Shown piece after piece: positions 15,751-24,381 of a stretch of DNA of 64,000 bases; within the stretch, counting starts at the first letter, position 1, and every line of letters starts with the position of its first letter. The DNA is from Crossiella sp. SN42 (GTDB lineage Bacteria; Actinomycetota; Actinomycetes; Mycobacteriales; Pseudonocardiaceae), in the NCBI RefSeq assembly GCF_023897065.1, contig NZ_JAMHIV010000012.1:163673-227672 (forward strand), read 5' to 3'. Below the pieces are notes generated by a model. That model was not told the origin of the DNA. It made no database searches and was given only the letters and a program-made list of their open reading frames with translations. The position numbers and the translations under genes are program-made.

Positions 15751-16341
15751 CTAAACAAGGACCTGCCGCTGGTCCGCCTCGGGAAAGCGCGCGGCCCACT
15801 GCTCGAGCTCGACGCCCGCGACGTTGATGACGGTGGAGATGGTGCGGTACCAGCCCGCGGTGATCACCAGTTCGAGGATCTCATCCGGCGGGAAATGCGC
15901 GGCCAGCTCGGCGAACAGCTCGTCGGAGAGCCCGCCGGTGGTGTGCAGTGCGTCGGCCAGGCGGAAGACCAGCGCCTCGGGCGGCGACCACACCGGGTCC
16001 TCGGCGTTGCCGTGCACGGTGGAGAAGAGCTGCGCGTCGGTCAGGCCAAGGGGTTTGCCGAAGACGACGGCGTGGACTCCCCACTCGTACTCGGCCCCGC
16101 AGAGCGCGCAGGTCCGATGGATGACCACCTCACGCAGCCGGGGCTCGACCCGGCCGTGGCCGAGGATGCCCGCGCCCAGCGGCAGCATCCGGGAGAACAG
16201 TTCGTCGTGCACACCGAACGTGCGGAACAGCGCCAGCGGCTCGATCGCCGAGTCCGGCGGCATCCACTTGTCCAGCATCGCCTGGATGTGCGGCTGGTAG
16301 GGCGGTTCGAGGGGCGGGATGCGGGGAGCGGTGGTGGCCAT
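15751..16341 (-). CDS. Carboxymuconolactone decarboxylase/AhpD-like protein
   Basis: A 196-residue AhpD-like fold protein. The redox motif is intact: CALCGAEYEWGVHA gives CxxC plus the downstream His of alkylhydroperoxidase-like proteins, preceded by REVVIHRT. It may reduce peroxides or act on a small carboxylic substrate; which is open. The ATG at 16339-16341 has an AGGAGGG site 6 bases upstream. It is the first gene behind the tandem operators facing the HxlR regulator, which probably controls it. Confidence 0.85.
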   Translation of the reverse strand: MATTAPRIPPLEPPYQPHIQAMLDKWMPPDSAIEPLALFRTFGVHDELFSRMLPLGAGILGHGRVEPRLREVVIHRTCALCGAEYEWGVHAVVFGKPLGLTDAQLFSTVHGNAEDPVWSPPEALVFRLADALHTTGGLSDELFAELAAHFPPDEILELVITAGWYRTISTVINVAGVELEQWAARFPEADQRQVLV

Positions 16342-16354
16342 GGGCTACCCTCCT

Positions 16355-16398
16355 GCTTCGGTAATCGAAGCGCACCGTATCGCTTCGGAAACAGAAGC
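16355..16398. promoter_or_regulatory. Two tandem 17-bp operator copies between AhpD-like and HxlR genes
   Basis: GCTTCGGTAATCGAAGC (16355-16371) and GCTTCGGAAACAGAAGC (16382-16398) share the arms GCTTC...GAAGC and repeat with a 27-bp offset across the divergent promoter region, typical of a dimeric winged-helix repressor binding twice. The HxlR protein encoded next door is the obvious ligand. Confidence 0.65.
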
Positions 16399-16412
16399 AC
16401 AAGGAGGAGCCG

Positions 16413-16793
16413 GTGTCTCAGATCCCTCGTCCGGGACAGCCGGTCCGCGGCTCCGAAACGGGCAAGCCGATCATGGCCCTGCTCGACCTGCTCGGCCGCC
16501 GCTGGGCGCTGCGCGTCATCTGGGAGCTGCGCGAGGACCCGCTGACCTTCCGCGACCTGCAGGCGCGCTGCGACGGGATGTCCTCCTCCGTCCTCAACCA
16601 GCGCCTCGCCGAGTTGCGCGCGGCCTGGATCGTGGAGCAGGACGGCAACGGATACCGGCTCACCACGGAAGGAACGGAGCTGCTCCTCGCCTTTCCCGCC
16701 TTCCAAGCCTGGGCTGACCGCTGGGCCGAGCGGGAAGCAGCGATCAGCCGTCGGCCCGCGGCTCCGCTCAACCGGGCTGTGCGCCGACCGTGA
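16413..16793 (+). CDS. HxlR-family winged-helix transcriptional regulator
   Basis: A 126-residue regulator of the HxlR family: ALLDLLGRRWALRVIWELREDPLTFRDLQ, then GMSSSVLNQRLAELRAAWIVEQDGNGYRLT, match the family's helix-turn-helix and wing. HxlR proteins lack a ligand domain and often sense redox or electrophilic stress through cysteine; Cys53 (in LQARCDG) is the only candidate. GTG at 16413 has GGAGG 5 bases upstream. It faces the AhpD-like and permease operon across tandem operators, and its 3' end overlaps the converging protease gene by 26 bases. Confidence 0.87.
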   Translation: MSQIPRPGQPVRGSETGKPIMALLDLLGRRWALRVIWELREDPLTFRDLQARCDGMSSSVLNQRLAELRAAWIVEQDGNGYRLTTEGTELLLAFPAFQAWADRWAEREAAISRRPAAPLNRAVRRP

Positions 16794-17772
16794 CCTGAAC
16801 GGTTCGCCGTTCCCCGCCCCGCAGCACCGCCAGCTCGGCCACGGTCCCTGGCGCGGTGCGGCGCAGCGCCGCGAGCACGTCCTCGACCACCCGCACCTCG
16901 CTCTGCCCCATGCGCACGATCAGATCCCCCGGACGCACCCCCGCGCCGGCCGCCGGACCGCCCGCCACCACCGCCATGACCAGCGCGCCGGACTCGGCCC
17001 GGATACTCAGGCGGTCCCGGATGGCCGGGGTGAGCGGAGACAGGGACACCCCGAGGTAGGGGTGCTCGGCCGTGCCGTCGGCCAGCAGCTGCTCGGCCAC
17101 CGAGGCCGCGGTGGCCGCGGGAATGGCGAAGCCCAGCGACACCGCTCCGGCGCTGGGCGGGATGTAGGCCTCGTTGATCCCGACCACCCGGCCGCCCAGG
17201 TCCACCAGCGCGCCACCGGAGTTGCCCGGCGAGATGGAGGCGTCGGTCTGGATCAGGTCGACCAGCGCGCGGTTCTGCGCCGCCGCCCCGGGGATCTCCC
17301 GGTGCAGGCCCGAGACGATCCCGGCGGTGACGGTGTTGGCGAAGCCCAGCGGACTGCCGATGGCCAGCACCCGGTCCCCCGCCCTGGGCAGCTCGCGGCG
17401 GAACTCCGCCACCGGCAGGTTCTTCCGTTCGGTCCGCACCACCGCGAGATCGGTGATCCGGTCGGTGGCCAGCACGGTGCCGCCGGACTCGCTGCCGTCG
17501 GCGTACCGGACGCTGACCTGCCGCTGCTCCCCCACCACGTGCTGGTTGCTGACCACGACATCGGCGCCGAAGACCACCCCGCTGCCCTGGCTCTCCCCGG
17601 CGCGCACGGTGACCACCGACGGTGCCACCCGCTCGACCAGGTCGGCGTAGCCGCTGTCCGGGACGGCCGTGCTCGCCGAGGTGGTGGTCACCTGCGGCTG
17701 ACCGGTCTGCGCGGTGCACCCCGCGGCCAGCACCGCCACCACGGCCGCCGCGGCAAGTCCCATCCTGCTCAT
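16768..17772 (-). CDS. HtrA/DegP-like trypsin-fold serine protease lipoprotein with PDZ domain
   Basis: A 334-residue extracytoplasmic protease. The lipobox LAAGC places the lipidated Cys at 19. The catalytic triad is His78 (VSNQHVV), Asp108 (ITDLAVV) and Ser185 (SPGNSGGAL). Residues about 235-325 form a single PDZ domain (GALVMAVVAGGPAAGAGVRPGDLIV). It should degrade misfolded envelope proteins or signal stress. It lies 60 bases downstream of an unrelated same-strand gene and may have its own promoter in that gap. Confidence 0.92.
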   Translation of the reverse strand: MSRMGLAAAAVVAVLAAGCTAQTGQPQVTTTSASTAVPDSGYADLVERVAPSVVTVRAGESQGSGVVFGADVVVSNQHVVGEQRQVSVRYADGSESGGTVLATDRITDLAVVRTERKNLPVAEFRRELPRAGDRVLAIGSPLGFANTVTAGIVSGLHREIPGAAAQNRALVDLIQTDASISPGNSGGALVDLGGRVVGINEAYIPPSAGAVSLGFAIPAATAASVAEQLLADGTAEHPYLGVSLSPLTPAIRDRLSIRAESGALVMAVVAGGPAAGAGVRPGDLIVRMGQSEVRVVEDVLAALRRTAPGTVAELAVLRGGERRTVQVTVGAQPG

Positions 17773-17832
17773 GGCCTCGGAATACCCGGCCCGGCCAGGG
17801 CCAAGCCAGCGGCGGGCCGGCTGGGGGCGGGG

Positions 17833-18582
17833 TCAGCCGAGCAGGCGCGCGGCCGGGTGGCCAGCCAGCCCGTGCAGGGTGAGCGCGAGGCGCACGGCAC
17901 GGCGAACCAGGCCGGGTGCCGCCGCCGCGGGGCCGCCGGCCAGGAAGAGCGGGCGGCTGAAGTCCGACAGGTCGGGCTGCTCGTCGAGGATCGGCTCGGG
18001 AGCGGGCATCAGCTCCACGTCGACCCTGGCCAACGACGTGTCCACCAGGCCGCCGCCCGACCAGAGCAGGGCGGCCACCTGGTCGCCGATGCCGTCCGGG
18101 TCCTTGGGCAGCACCCGCACCAGTTCCGGCGCGGCGGTGTCGTCGCGGCGGATGCGGTCCAGCAGGGTGGTGACGATGTTGTTGCCGAGCAACGCGGGAT
18201 GCCGCTCCCCCAGTTCGCGGACGACCCGCGCGCAGAACTCCCGCAGCGCCACGTGCAGCACCGTGCGGCGGGCTTCGGCGCTGCCGCCGGTGAACCGGGA
18301 ACGCAGCACCACGTCGTCGTTCTGGAAGGCGAACTCGACGAGCCGCCCCACCTCGAAGTCCTCGGCGTAGGAATGCCCCTGGGCCACCGCCAGGTAGAGC
18401 CCCCTGGCCACGGCGAGGACCGGCACGAGCGCCGGGCCGACCCGGAGGTCCTGGCCGTCCACGGTGAAGTCGACCTCGCCGAGGAAGCAGTCCGACCCGA
18501 GCACCCATTCGTCCGCCGTGGCGAGGTTGACGTGCCGCTGGTAGGACTCGTACGACTCGTCGAGCCGGTAGTCCAGCAGCAC
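17833..18582 (-). CDS. Hypothetical protein, unrecognised
   Basis: A 249-residue soluble protein with no signal peptide or long hydrophobic segment and no recognised motif. It has an acidic N-terminal half with a repeated aromatic pattern (DESYESYQRH, then GHSYAEDFEVGRL) and a C-terminal alanine/arginine-rich helical part. GTG at 18580-18582 has GAGG seven bases upstream. It follows the large glycosidase gene by 17 bases on the same strand, so it is probably transcribed with the glycan-utilisation locus, but nothing in it suggests carbohydrate binding. Confidence 0.7.
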   Translation of the reverse strand: MLLDYRLDESYESYQRHVNLATADEWVLGSDCFLGEVDFTVDGQDLRVGPALVPVLAVARGLYLAVAQGHSYAEDFEVGRLVEFAFQNDDVVLRSRFTGGSAEARRTVLHVALREFCARVVRELGERHPALLGNNIVTTLLDRIRRDDTAAPELVRVLPKDPDGIGDQVAALLWSGGGLVDTSLARVDVELMPAPEPILDEQPDLSDFSRPLFLAGGPAAAAPGLVRRAVRLALTLHGLAGHPAARLLG

Positions 18583-18599
18583 GTCAACCTCGCATCACA

Positions 18600-21452
18600 T
18601 CAACGGCCGGTGGTCGAGAGTGTAGATGGGCCGTAGACCTTGAGCTCGGTCAAACCGGTGTGGAAGCCGGTCGCGTGGGTCAGCCGCACCCGCAGGCGGT
18701 CGGTGCTGACCGGGGTGAACCGCACCCGGTTGTAGTTGGCCCTGGGTATCTCCGGTGTCTTCGCCTGCCCGGAGACATCGGCCCAGGCTTGGCCGTTCCA
18801 GTACTGCACGGTGTAGGAGGCGGGGGCCCGGTACTTGTTGCCCGCCCGGTCGTCCCGGAAGTACAGCCGTGCCTCCTGGACGTTCTGGGACCGGCCGAAG
18901 TCGAGCTGGTACCAGTCCGTGCCGTTGGGTGAGCCGGAGCTGCCCCAGATCGGCGCGTTGATCGGGAACCCGTCCACCGCGGCGCCTGCCGAGGTGTCCG
19001 CGGCGGTGTGCGAGGCCGAGGCGGTGGCGCCCTGGGCCAGGTTGGGCCGCGTGGAGGTCAGGTCGACGCCTGCCTTGGCGAACACGTCGACCATGCGCGC
19101 GCTGTTCTGCACCACCTCCTGCGCGGCCTGCAAACCGGCCACCGCCGTGCTGTGCGTGAGGTTTCCGCCAGCGGGCAGCGTCACCGAGCCGGTCGCCGGG
19201 TCGTACACCGCGCGGGTGAGCCGGTCCACGGTGAAGGCGCGGGTTCCGTTGAGGTAGACCGAATACCCCTGCGGCACCCCGGGGTAGCGGGTGATGCCGT
19301 CGGCCGGGTCGTCCCAGACGATGCTCAGGTCCATGTTGCGGTACCGCAGGTTGTTCACCGCGAAGTGCGACCAGCCGATGCCGATCGGCCACAGCTCGAC
19401 CTTGGCGTCGGTGCGCGGGCGCAGGCCGGCCACCTCCTCCACCACGGTCCAGTTGCTGCTGCCCAGGATGTTGTGGTGGATCCAGGAGCGGTAGTCGATC
19501 CGCTGGGCGCCCGCGTTCCAGTTGGCCCAGAACTCGTTCGCGTCCGGCCACTGCGTGTTGCCGCCGACGTACTGCGCCCAGGCGTTCCAGTGCAACAGCT
19601 TCTTGTAGTCCTCGGCGGTCATCCACTGGTTCGGGTAGTTGCGCAGCACCGAGGCGTAGAGCCGGAACTGCACGGTGGAGTTGATGGTGGAGAAGTTGTT
19701 CGAGCCGGGGTGCCCGGCGGCCGCGGCCTCGGCCTTGTCCTTCTGGTTGGCGGTGTAGAACGGGAACACCGGGTACTCGGCCGGACTGGCGAACAGCCGC
19801 AGCGCCTGCTTGTACTGATCGGTGCTGGGCATCATGCCGACCGAGAACGGGTAGTAGTTGTTGATCTCCTTCCACGGCACGTGGGTGTTGGTGGGCACGT
19901 GCTTGTGTTCGAGCAGTTGCCGGTCGGGGTTCCACAGCGTGTTGAGCACACCGGTGCGGATGCGGTCGGCCAGGGCCTGCATCTCGTTGGCCTTGGCGGT
20001 GTTGCCGATGAGCGCGTAGGCCCGTTGGGCGGCAATGGCTCCGCTCCACACGTACGCGGTTTCGGCGCGGTCGAGGCGGCCCGGCCGCCAGTCGAAGGAC
20101 ACCGCGTCCGCGTCGTTGCCGGTGAGCGCGCCCCAGTCGTACTCGATCACGCCGTTGTTGTTGGTGTCGTAGAAGGACAGCTGTCCCTTGGCATCGCCCT
20201 CGGCGTAGCGGGCCAGCAGCCCGGCGATGGCCGGTTGGCCGCCGTGCAGCTGGTAGCTGCGCCAGGCCGCCTCGGAGATGTACTGGGTGTAGGAGTTGGA
20301 CCAGTTCTCCGGGTCACCGGGGTTGTCCATGAACCGGCCGCCGCGCGAGGTCTGCCCGGCCGAGAGCCAGGGACCGTAGGAGTAGACCGGGTTGCGCAGG
20401 TACTTGAGGTCGTCGATGTGCATCGGCTGGGTCAGCGCGATCGCGTTGTTGTACCCTGTGACACCCTCGATGGAGACCGGGAACTGGTAGTCCTGGCCGG
20501 GGATGTCGACGTCGAGGTGGTTGAACCGCATCAGCCACCAGCGGTAGTAGACGCTCTTCTTGATCGCCGCGTCTGGCACGTCGATGTACGGGATGTTGTC
20601 GGCCCACCAACGGTTGTACTCACGCACGTGGGTGGCGAAGGCCGTCGCGGGCGAGTGCCCCCGGTAGGCCTGGTACTCGGTGCGGGACTCCGGGATCTCG
20701 GTGGCGGGGAACCCCATGACGACCTTGGTGGTCACCGTCTGGCCCGCGCCGACGGTCACCGACCTGCTCAGGCCGCCGGCGCCGGCCGCGAACCCGTCGC
20801 CGGAGAGGCGTGGCTGGATGGTGGTCAGGTTGTTCTTCACCGGCCTGCTGCCGGTCAGCTCGTCCCCGGCGACCGTGGTCGCGTACGGCGAGGTGGCGCG
20901 CAGCTGCAGGGTGGCGGGTGCGCCGCCGGTGTTGACGATGGCCAGGTTGGTCACCGCCACGTTGTTGTGCGTGATGAACTTGGTCAGCTCCAGCCGGATC
21001 GTGCCGCTGGTGAAGACGGCCTTGTAGTGACTGGGTTTCTGCAGTCTGCTGTTCACCTGCTCGGTGAAGGTGCCAGGGGACACCGCGATCGAGTAGGCGT
21101 GCTGGCCGCTGAGGTCGTCCCAGTAGGCGGCCTTGCCGCCGAAGCCGATGACCGCGGGATCGTGGGTGTACATGAACAGCCCGCGGCCGCGGGTCATCAG
21201 CAAGGAGCCTGCCGGGTCGTTGCCGGGGCGGGCGAGCAGGCGGTCCAGCCAGAAGTCGGTGCCGGAGCTCTCCGCGTCGTAGATCGCCCGCATGGTGCTG
21301 CCGGTGTTGTACCCCACCGGTGGCGCCGGGATCGCGGGTCCGGAGAAGGTCGGATAGCCGATGGTCTGCGCCGCGTGCGCGGGCAGCGCGGTGGTCGGCA
21401 CGGTCAGCGTCGCCGCGAGCAGCACGGCGGCGAGTGCGTGGCGGGTGCGCAT
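18600..21452 (-). CDS. Secreted (alpha/alpha)6-type glycoside hydrolase with C-terminal discoidin domain
   Basis: A 950-residue exported protein. The signal peptide is residues 1-26 (ending LPAHA). The region about 300-700 looks like an MGH1-like six-hairpin glycosidase, with NNAIALTQPMHIDDL, ENWSNSYTQYISEAAWRSYQLHGGQ and FDWRPGRLDRAETAYVWSGA segments rich in acidic and aromatic residues. Residues about 810-950 are an F5/8 type C (CBM32-like) domain (NLAQGATASASHTA, then WYQLDFGRSQNVQEARLYF). The exact GH family is not certain; an arabinan- or arabinoside-active family such as GH142 is possible. The second of two adjacent ATGs is preferred because GGGAGG is then 4 bases away. Confidence 0.8.
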   Translation of the reverse strand: MRTRHALAAVLLAATLTVPTTALPAHAAQTIGYPTFSGPAIPAPPVGYNTGSTMRAIYDAESSGTDFWLDRLLARPGNDPAGSLLMTRGRGLFMYTHDPAVIGFGGKAAYWDDLSGQHAYSIAVSPGTFTEQVNSRLQKPSHYKAVFTSGTIRLELTKFITHNNVAVTNLAIVNTGGAPATLQLRATSPYATTVAGDELTGSRPVKNNLTTIQPRLSGDGFAAGAGGLSRSVTVGAGQTVTTKVVMGFPATEIPESRTEYQAYRGHSPATAFATHVREYNRWWADNIPYIDVPDAAIKKSVYYRWWLMRFNHLDVDIPGQDYQFPVSIEGVTGYNNAIALTQPMHIDDLKYLRNPVYSYGPWLSAGQTSRGGRFMDNPGDPENWSNSYTQYISEAAWRSYQLHGGQPAIAGLLARYAEGDAKGQLSFYDTNNNGVIEYDWGALTGNDADAVSFDWRPGRLDRAETAYVWSGAIAAQRAYALIGNTAKANEMQALADRIRTGVLNTLWNPDRQLLEHKHVPTNTHVPWKEINNYYPFSVGMMPSTDQYKQALRLFASPAEYPVFPFYTANQKDKAEAAAAGHPGSNNFSTINSTVQFRLYASVLRNYPNQWMTAEDYKKLLHWNAWAQYVGGNTQWPDANEFWANWNAGAQRIDYRSWIHHNILGSSNWTVVEEVAGLRPRTDAKVELWPIGIGWSHFAVNNLRYRNMDLSIVWDDPADGITRYPGVPQGYSVYLNGTRAFTVDRLTRAVYDPATGSVTLPAGGNLTHSTAVAGLQAAQEVVQNSARMVDVFAKAGVDLTSTRPNLAQGATASASHTAADTSAGAAVDGFPINAPIWGSSGSPNGTDWYQLDFGRSQNVQEARLYFRDDRAGNKYRAPASYTVQYWNGQAWADVSGQAKTPEIPRANYNRVRFTPVSTDRLRVRLTHATGFHTGLTELKVYGPSTLSTTGR

Positions 21453-22462
21453 CATCCCTCCCGCGAGAGGTGTGGGCCTGCCGGGTTCGGCGGCGGGCCG
21501 GTGGTGGTCTGCTGGACCCGCCGCATGGTGCCGTCGGCGTTGAAGTGCACCAGGTCCACCGCGACCGAGCGCCGGAAGTTGCCGCCGCCGGGTGCGTTGG
21601 CGTTGTGGTAGACCATGTACCACTGCCCCTTGAACTGCACCACGCCCGCGTGGTTGGTGGTCGAGGAGACCTGGTCGAGCACCACGCCGCGGTGGGTCCA
21701 CGGTCCCATCGGGCTGGTGGCGGTGGCGTAGCGCTGGCAGGCGTAGTTCGTCGAGCTGACGCAGCCGTTGGTGTCGTTGGCCGCGTAGATCATGTGGTAG
21801 AGACCGTTGCGCTTGAACATGAACGGCGCTTCCCAGAAGTTCGTCAGCCCCTGCGGGGTGACCACCGGGCCGTCGAGCTCGATCATGTTCGGCTTGAGCT
21901 TGGCCGCCCTGGGCGCCCAGTAGCTGCCCCAGTAGAGGTAGGCCTGGCCGTCGTCGTCGGTGAAGACGGTGGGGTCGATGTTGAGCCCGGAGGAGTTGGG
22001 GGTGCTGTCACTGACCAGCGGCCCGCCCTTGGCGTCGGTGAACGGCCCCAGCGGGCTGTCCCCGACCGCGACGCCGATGTTCATCCAGCCGGGACCGTTG
22101 CCGTTGACCGAGGTGTACCAGTAGTACTTGCCGTTGCGGGGTTCCACCTCGCTGGCCCAGGCGTCCGCGCCGGCCCAGCGGAAGGTGCCGATGTTGGCGC
22201 GGGCGCCCCGATCGGTCCAGGTGGCCGCGTCCGTGGAGGACAGCACCCGCCACTCCCGCATGTGGAAGTTGGTCTGGCCGGGCGCGGCCTCGTCCCGGCC
22301 CGCGTAGATGTAGAGGGTGTTGCCGACGACCAGTGGCGCGGGGTCGGCGGTGTAGACGGAGGTGATGATCGGGTTGGCGGCGTGCGCGGCCGGTGTCGCC
22401 ACGGTGCTGACGGCGACGGTGACCGCGGCGCCGAGGATCAGCGCTCGGCGGGTGGCTCGCAT
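21452..22462 (-). CDS. Secreted GH43-family glycoside hydrolase
   Basis: A 336-residue exported five-bladed beta-propeller glycosidase, probably an alpha-L-arabinofuranosidase or endo-arabinanase-like enzyme. The signal peptide ends near TPAAHA (residue 28). The three catalytic acids of the family are in place: Asp40 (YTADPAP), Asp163 (NIDPTVFTDDDG) and Glu211 (FWEAPFMFKRNGLYHM). Its stop codon overlaps the first of the two adjacent ATGs of the next, large glycosidase gene, and it starts 9 bases after the GH146-like gene, so it is in the middle of a coupled operon. Confidence 0.9.
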   Translation of the reverse strand: MRATRRALILGAAVTVAVSTVATPAAHAANPIITSVYTADPAPLVVGNTLYIYAGRDEAAPGQTNFHMREWRVLSSTDAATWTDRGARANIGTFRWAGADAWASEVEPRNGKYYWYTSVNGNGPGWMNIGVAVGDSPLGPFTDAKGGPLVSDSTPNSSGLNIDPTVFTDDDGQAYLYWGSYWAPRAAKLKPNMIELDGPVVTPQGLTNFWEAPFMFKRNGLYHMIYAANDTNGCVSSTNYACQRYATATSPMGPWTHRGVVLDQVSSTTNHAGVVQFKGQWYMVYHNANAPGGGNFRRSVAVDLVHFNADGTMRRVQQTTTGPPPNPAGPHLSREG

Positions 22463-22471
22463 GGGTCCTCC

Positions 22472-24340
22472 TCAACGACCGGTGGTGCCTTCGGTGACCT
22501 GCCAGTAGACGGTGTAGCGCTGCCCGTGCAGCTGGTAGAACGGCATCAGCGTCACCGGGCCGGTGCTGGCCGTCGCGGTGTACCGCAGCGGGCCCGAAGC
22601 GGGCCTGATCGTGGCCGGCCGGAGCGCGGGCATCGAGGTCAGGTTCGTGTTGCCGTAGGCGCCTGCCAGCACGATCGGGCCGTGCTTGACCGCCTGCACC
22701 GCGCGGTTGTCCGGTGTGGACTCCCGGTGCAGCGCCATCGGCAGGCTGATCTCCACCACGTCGCCACTGGCCCAGGAGCGGTTGATCCGCGCGTAGGAGC
22801 CGGGGGTGACCGGGGTGTGCGGTGCGCCGTTGACCAGGATCCGCGCGCCCGTCGCCCAGGCGGGCACCCGCACCCGCAGGTCGATCGGCCCGGAGCCGGT
22901 GATGGTCAGCCTGCTGCCGGGCGTCTCCGGGAAGGTGGTGTCCTGCCGCACCGTGATGCCGCGGCCGGGCCAGCGCAGGGTGGCGGCGATGAACAGGTTG
23001 ACCCACAACGTGGTGCCGGCGTGGGCGTAGATCTGCCTGGAGTGCCCGGTGTTGGTCTCCATGCCGGTGCCGTGGCAGCAGGTGAAGTTGTGGTAGTCGT
23101 TGCTGTAGGTGCGGATGCCGCCGGGCCGCAGCGGGGTGAAGTAGCTGTGGTGGCCGTGGCTGGAGCCGGGGTCCTGCGCGCCCAGCAGGTGGTTGTACAG
23201 CGCCTTCTCGTAGAAGTCGAAGTACCGCGCCTCGCCCGGCCTGGTGCGGAACAGCTGGGTGGCGAGCTTGAGCATGTTGTAGGAGTTGCAGGACTCGCAG
23301 GTGTTGTCGGAGAGTTCGGCGGCGATCCGGCCGGGCGCCTTGAAGTACTCGCCGTTGGAGTTGCCGCCGATGGCGTAGCTGTGCGCGCCGACCACGATGT
23401 CGAAGAAGTTGCTCGCGATGTCGCGGTACCGGGTGGTGCCGGTGGCGTGGTACTCGCGGATCGCGCCGATCGCCTTGGGGATCTGGGTGTTGGCGTGGTA
23501 GCCGTCGAGCGCGTCACGGTTGACCGCCAACGGGTCGAAGATCTCGGCGTGGTCGAAGTACTGGGCGCTGGTCAGGTGCGCCTGCGTGCCGGTGAGCTGG
23601 TACAGGTTGGCCAGCACCTCGTTCATGCCGCCGAACTCGGTGCGCAGCATGGCCTGCCGTTGCGGATAGCTGAGCCTGCCGTTGCGCCAGCCCACCCAGG
23701 CCGCCTTCCGGGTGAGCACGGTGAGCGCCTGCGCGTTGCCCGCCAGCACGTGCATGTCGAGCAGGCCTGCCATGATCTTGTGCAGGGTGTAGTAGGGGGC
23801 CCAGACCTGTTGCCTGGCCTCGACCCGGTCGATGAAGCTCTCCGGGAACGCGGACAGGTAACCGGTGTTGAAGCCCGCGGTCGCGGCCCGGTCCTGGCAG
23901 ATCGCCAGCTGCGCCACCAGGTACTCGCCCTTGGCCTTGAACGCGGCGTCGCCGGTGCTGGCATAGGCCTGGGCGAGTGCGGTGAGCAGGTGGCCGGTGG
24001 AGTGGCCGCGCAGCTCCGTCGCCGGGGACTCCCAGCCGCCGCAGGGGGTGGCCGAGCTGGGCAGGCCGACGTTGAGCCGGAAGGTGTGCAGCAGCCGGTC
24101 GGGGTCGAGGAACTTCAGGTAGGCGTGCGTGCGGGCGGTGCTGGCCTGGAACGGGCCGGGCAGCAGGGACACCGCGCCGAGCGGGAAGAGCTCGGCCGAG
24201 ACACCGATGTCGGGACGGGCCGCGGCCGCTGCCGGGGTGGCCGGTGCGGGACTGGCCGATGCCGGCGTGGGCAGGGCCGCGGCCGCGGCGGCCAGGACGC
24301 CCGCGCGCAGCACCGTGCGCCGGGAGGGCGGGGGGATCAT
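22472..24340 (-). CDS. Tat-exported GH146/GH127-like beta-L-arabinofuranosidase
   Basis: A 622-residue retaining glycosidase of the cysteine-nucleophile clan. The zinc/catalytic set is visible as Glu349 and Cys351 (CESCNSYNM) and Cys421-Cys422 (TCCHGTG), the same Glu-x-Cys...Cys-Cys pattern as the beta-L-arabinofuranosidase HypBA1. Residues 7-30 form a Tat-type signal (RRTVLRAGVL), so it acts outside the cell after folding. GTG and ATG codons lie just upstream, but only the ATG at 24338-24340 has the AAGG site at proper distance. It precedes GH43 and the discoidin-tailed glycosidase and probably trims terminal beta-L-arabinofuranose. Confidence 0.87.
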   Translation of the reverse strand: MIPPPSRRTVLRAGVLAAAAAALPTPASASPAPATPAAAAARPDIGVSAELFPLGAVSLLPGPFQASTARTHAYLKFLDPDRLLHTFRLNVGLPSSATPCGGWESPATELRGHSTGHLLTALAQAYASTGDAAFKAKGEYLVAQLAICQDRAATAGFNTGYLSAFPESFIDRVEARQQVWAPYYTLHKIMAGLLDMHVLAGNAQALTVLTRKAAWVGWRNGRLSYPQRQAMLRTEFGGMNEVLANLYQLTGTQAHLTSAQYFDHAEIFDPLAVNRDALDGYHANTQIPKAIGAIREYHATGTTRYRDIASNFFDIVVGAHSYAIGGNSNGEYFKAPGRIAAELSDNTCESCNSYNMLKLATQLFRTRPGEARYFDFYEKALYNHLLGAQDPGSSHGHHSYFTPLRPGGIRTYSNDYHNFTCCHGTGMETNTGHSRQIYAHAGTTLWVNLFIAATLRWPGRGITVRQDTTFPETPGSRLTITGSGPIDLRVRVPAWATGARILVNGAPHTPVTPGSYARINRSWASGDVVEISLPMALHRESTPDNRAVQAVKHGPIVLAGAYGNTNLTSMPALRPATIRPASGPLRYTATASTGPVTLMPFYQLHGQRYTVYWQVTEGTTGR

Positions 24341-24381
24341 GCGCATCACCTTTCAGAGCAGGGGAGGCAACGCGGGCGGGG

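Noticed and set aside
14413..16545. A 710-codon plus-strand frame over the permease and AhpD-like genes
   Set aside because: Antisense to a 12-helix permease and a CxxC enzyme; composition typical of noise.
18600..21452. Assigning the large glycosidase to a specific GH family
   Set aside because: Catalytic acids could not be aligned with any one family by eye; only the fold class and the discoidin domain are supported.
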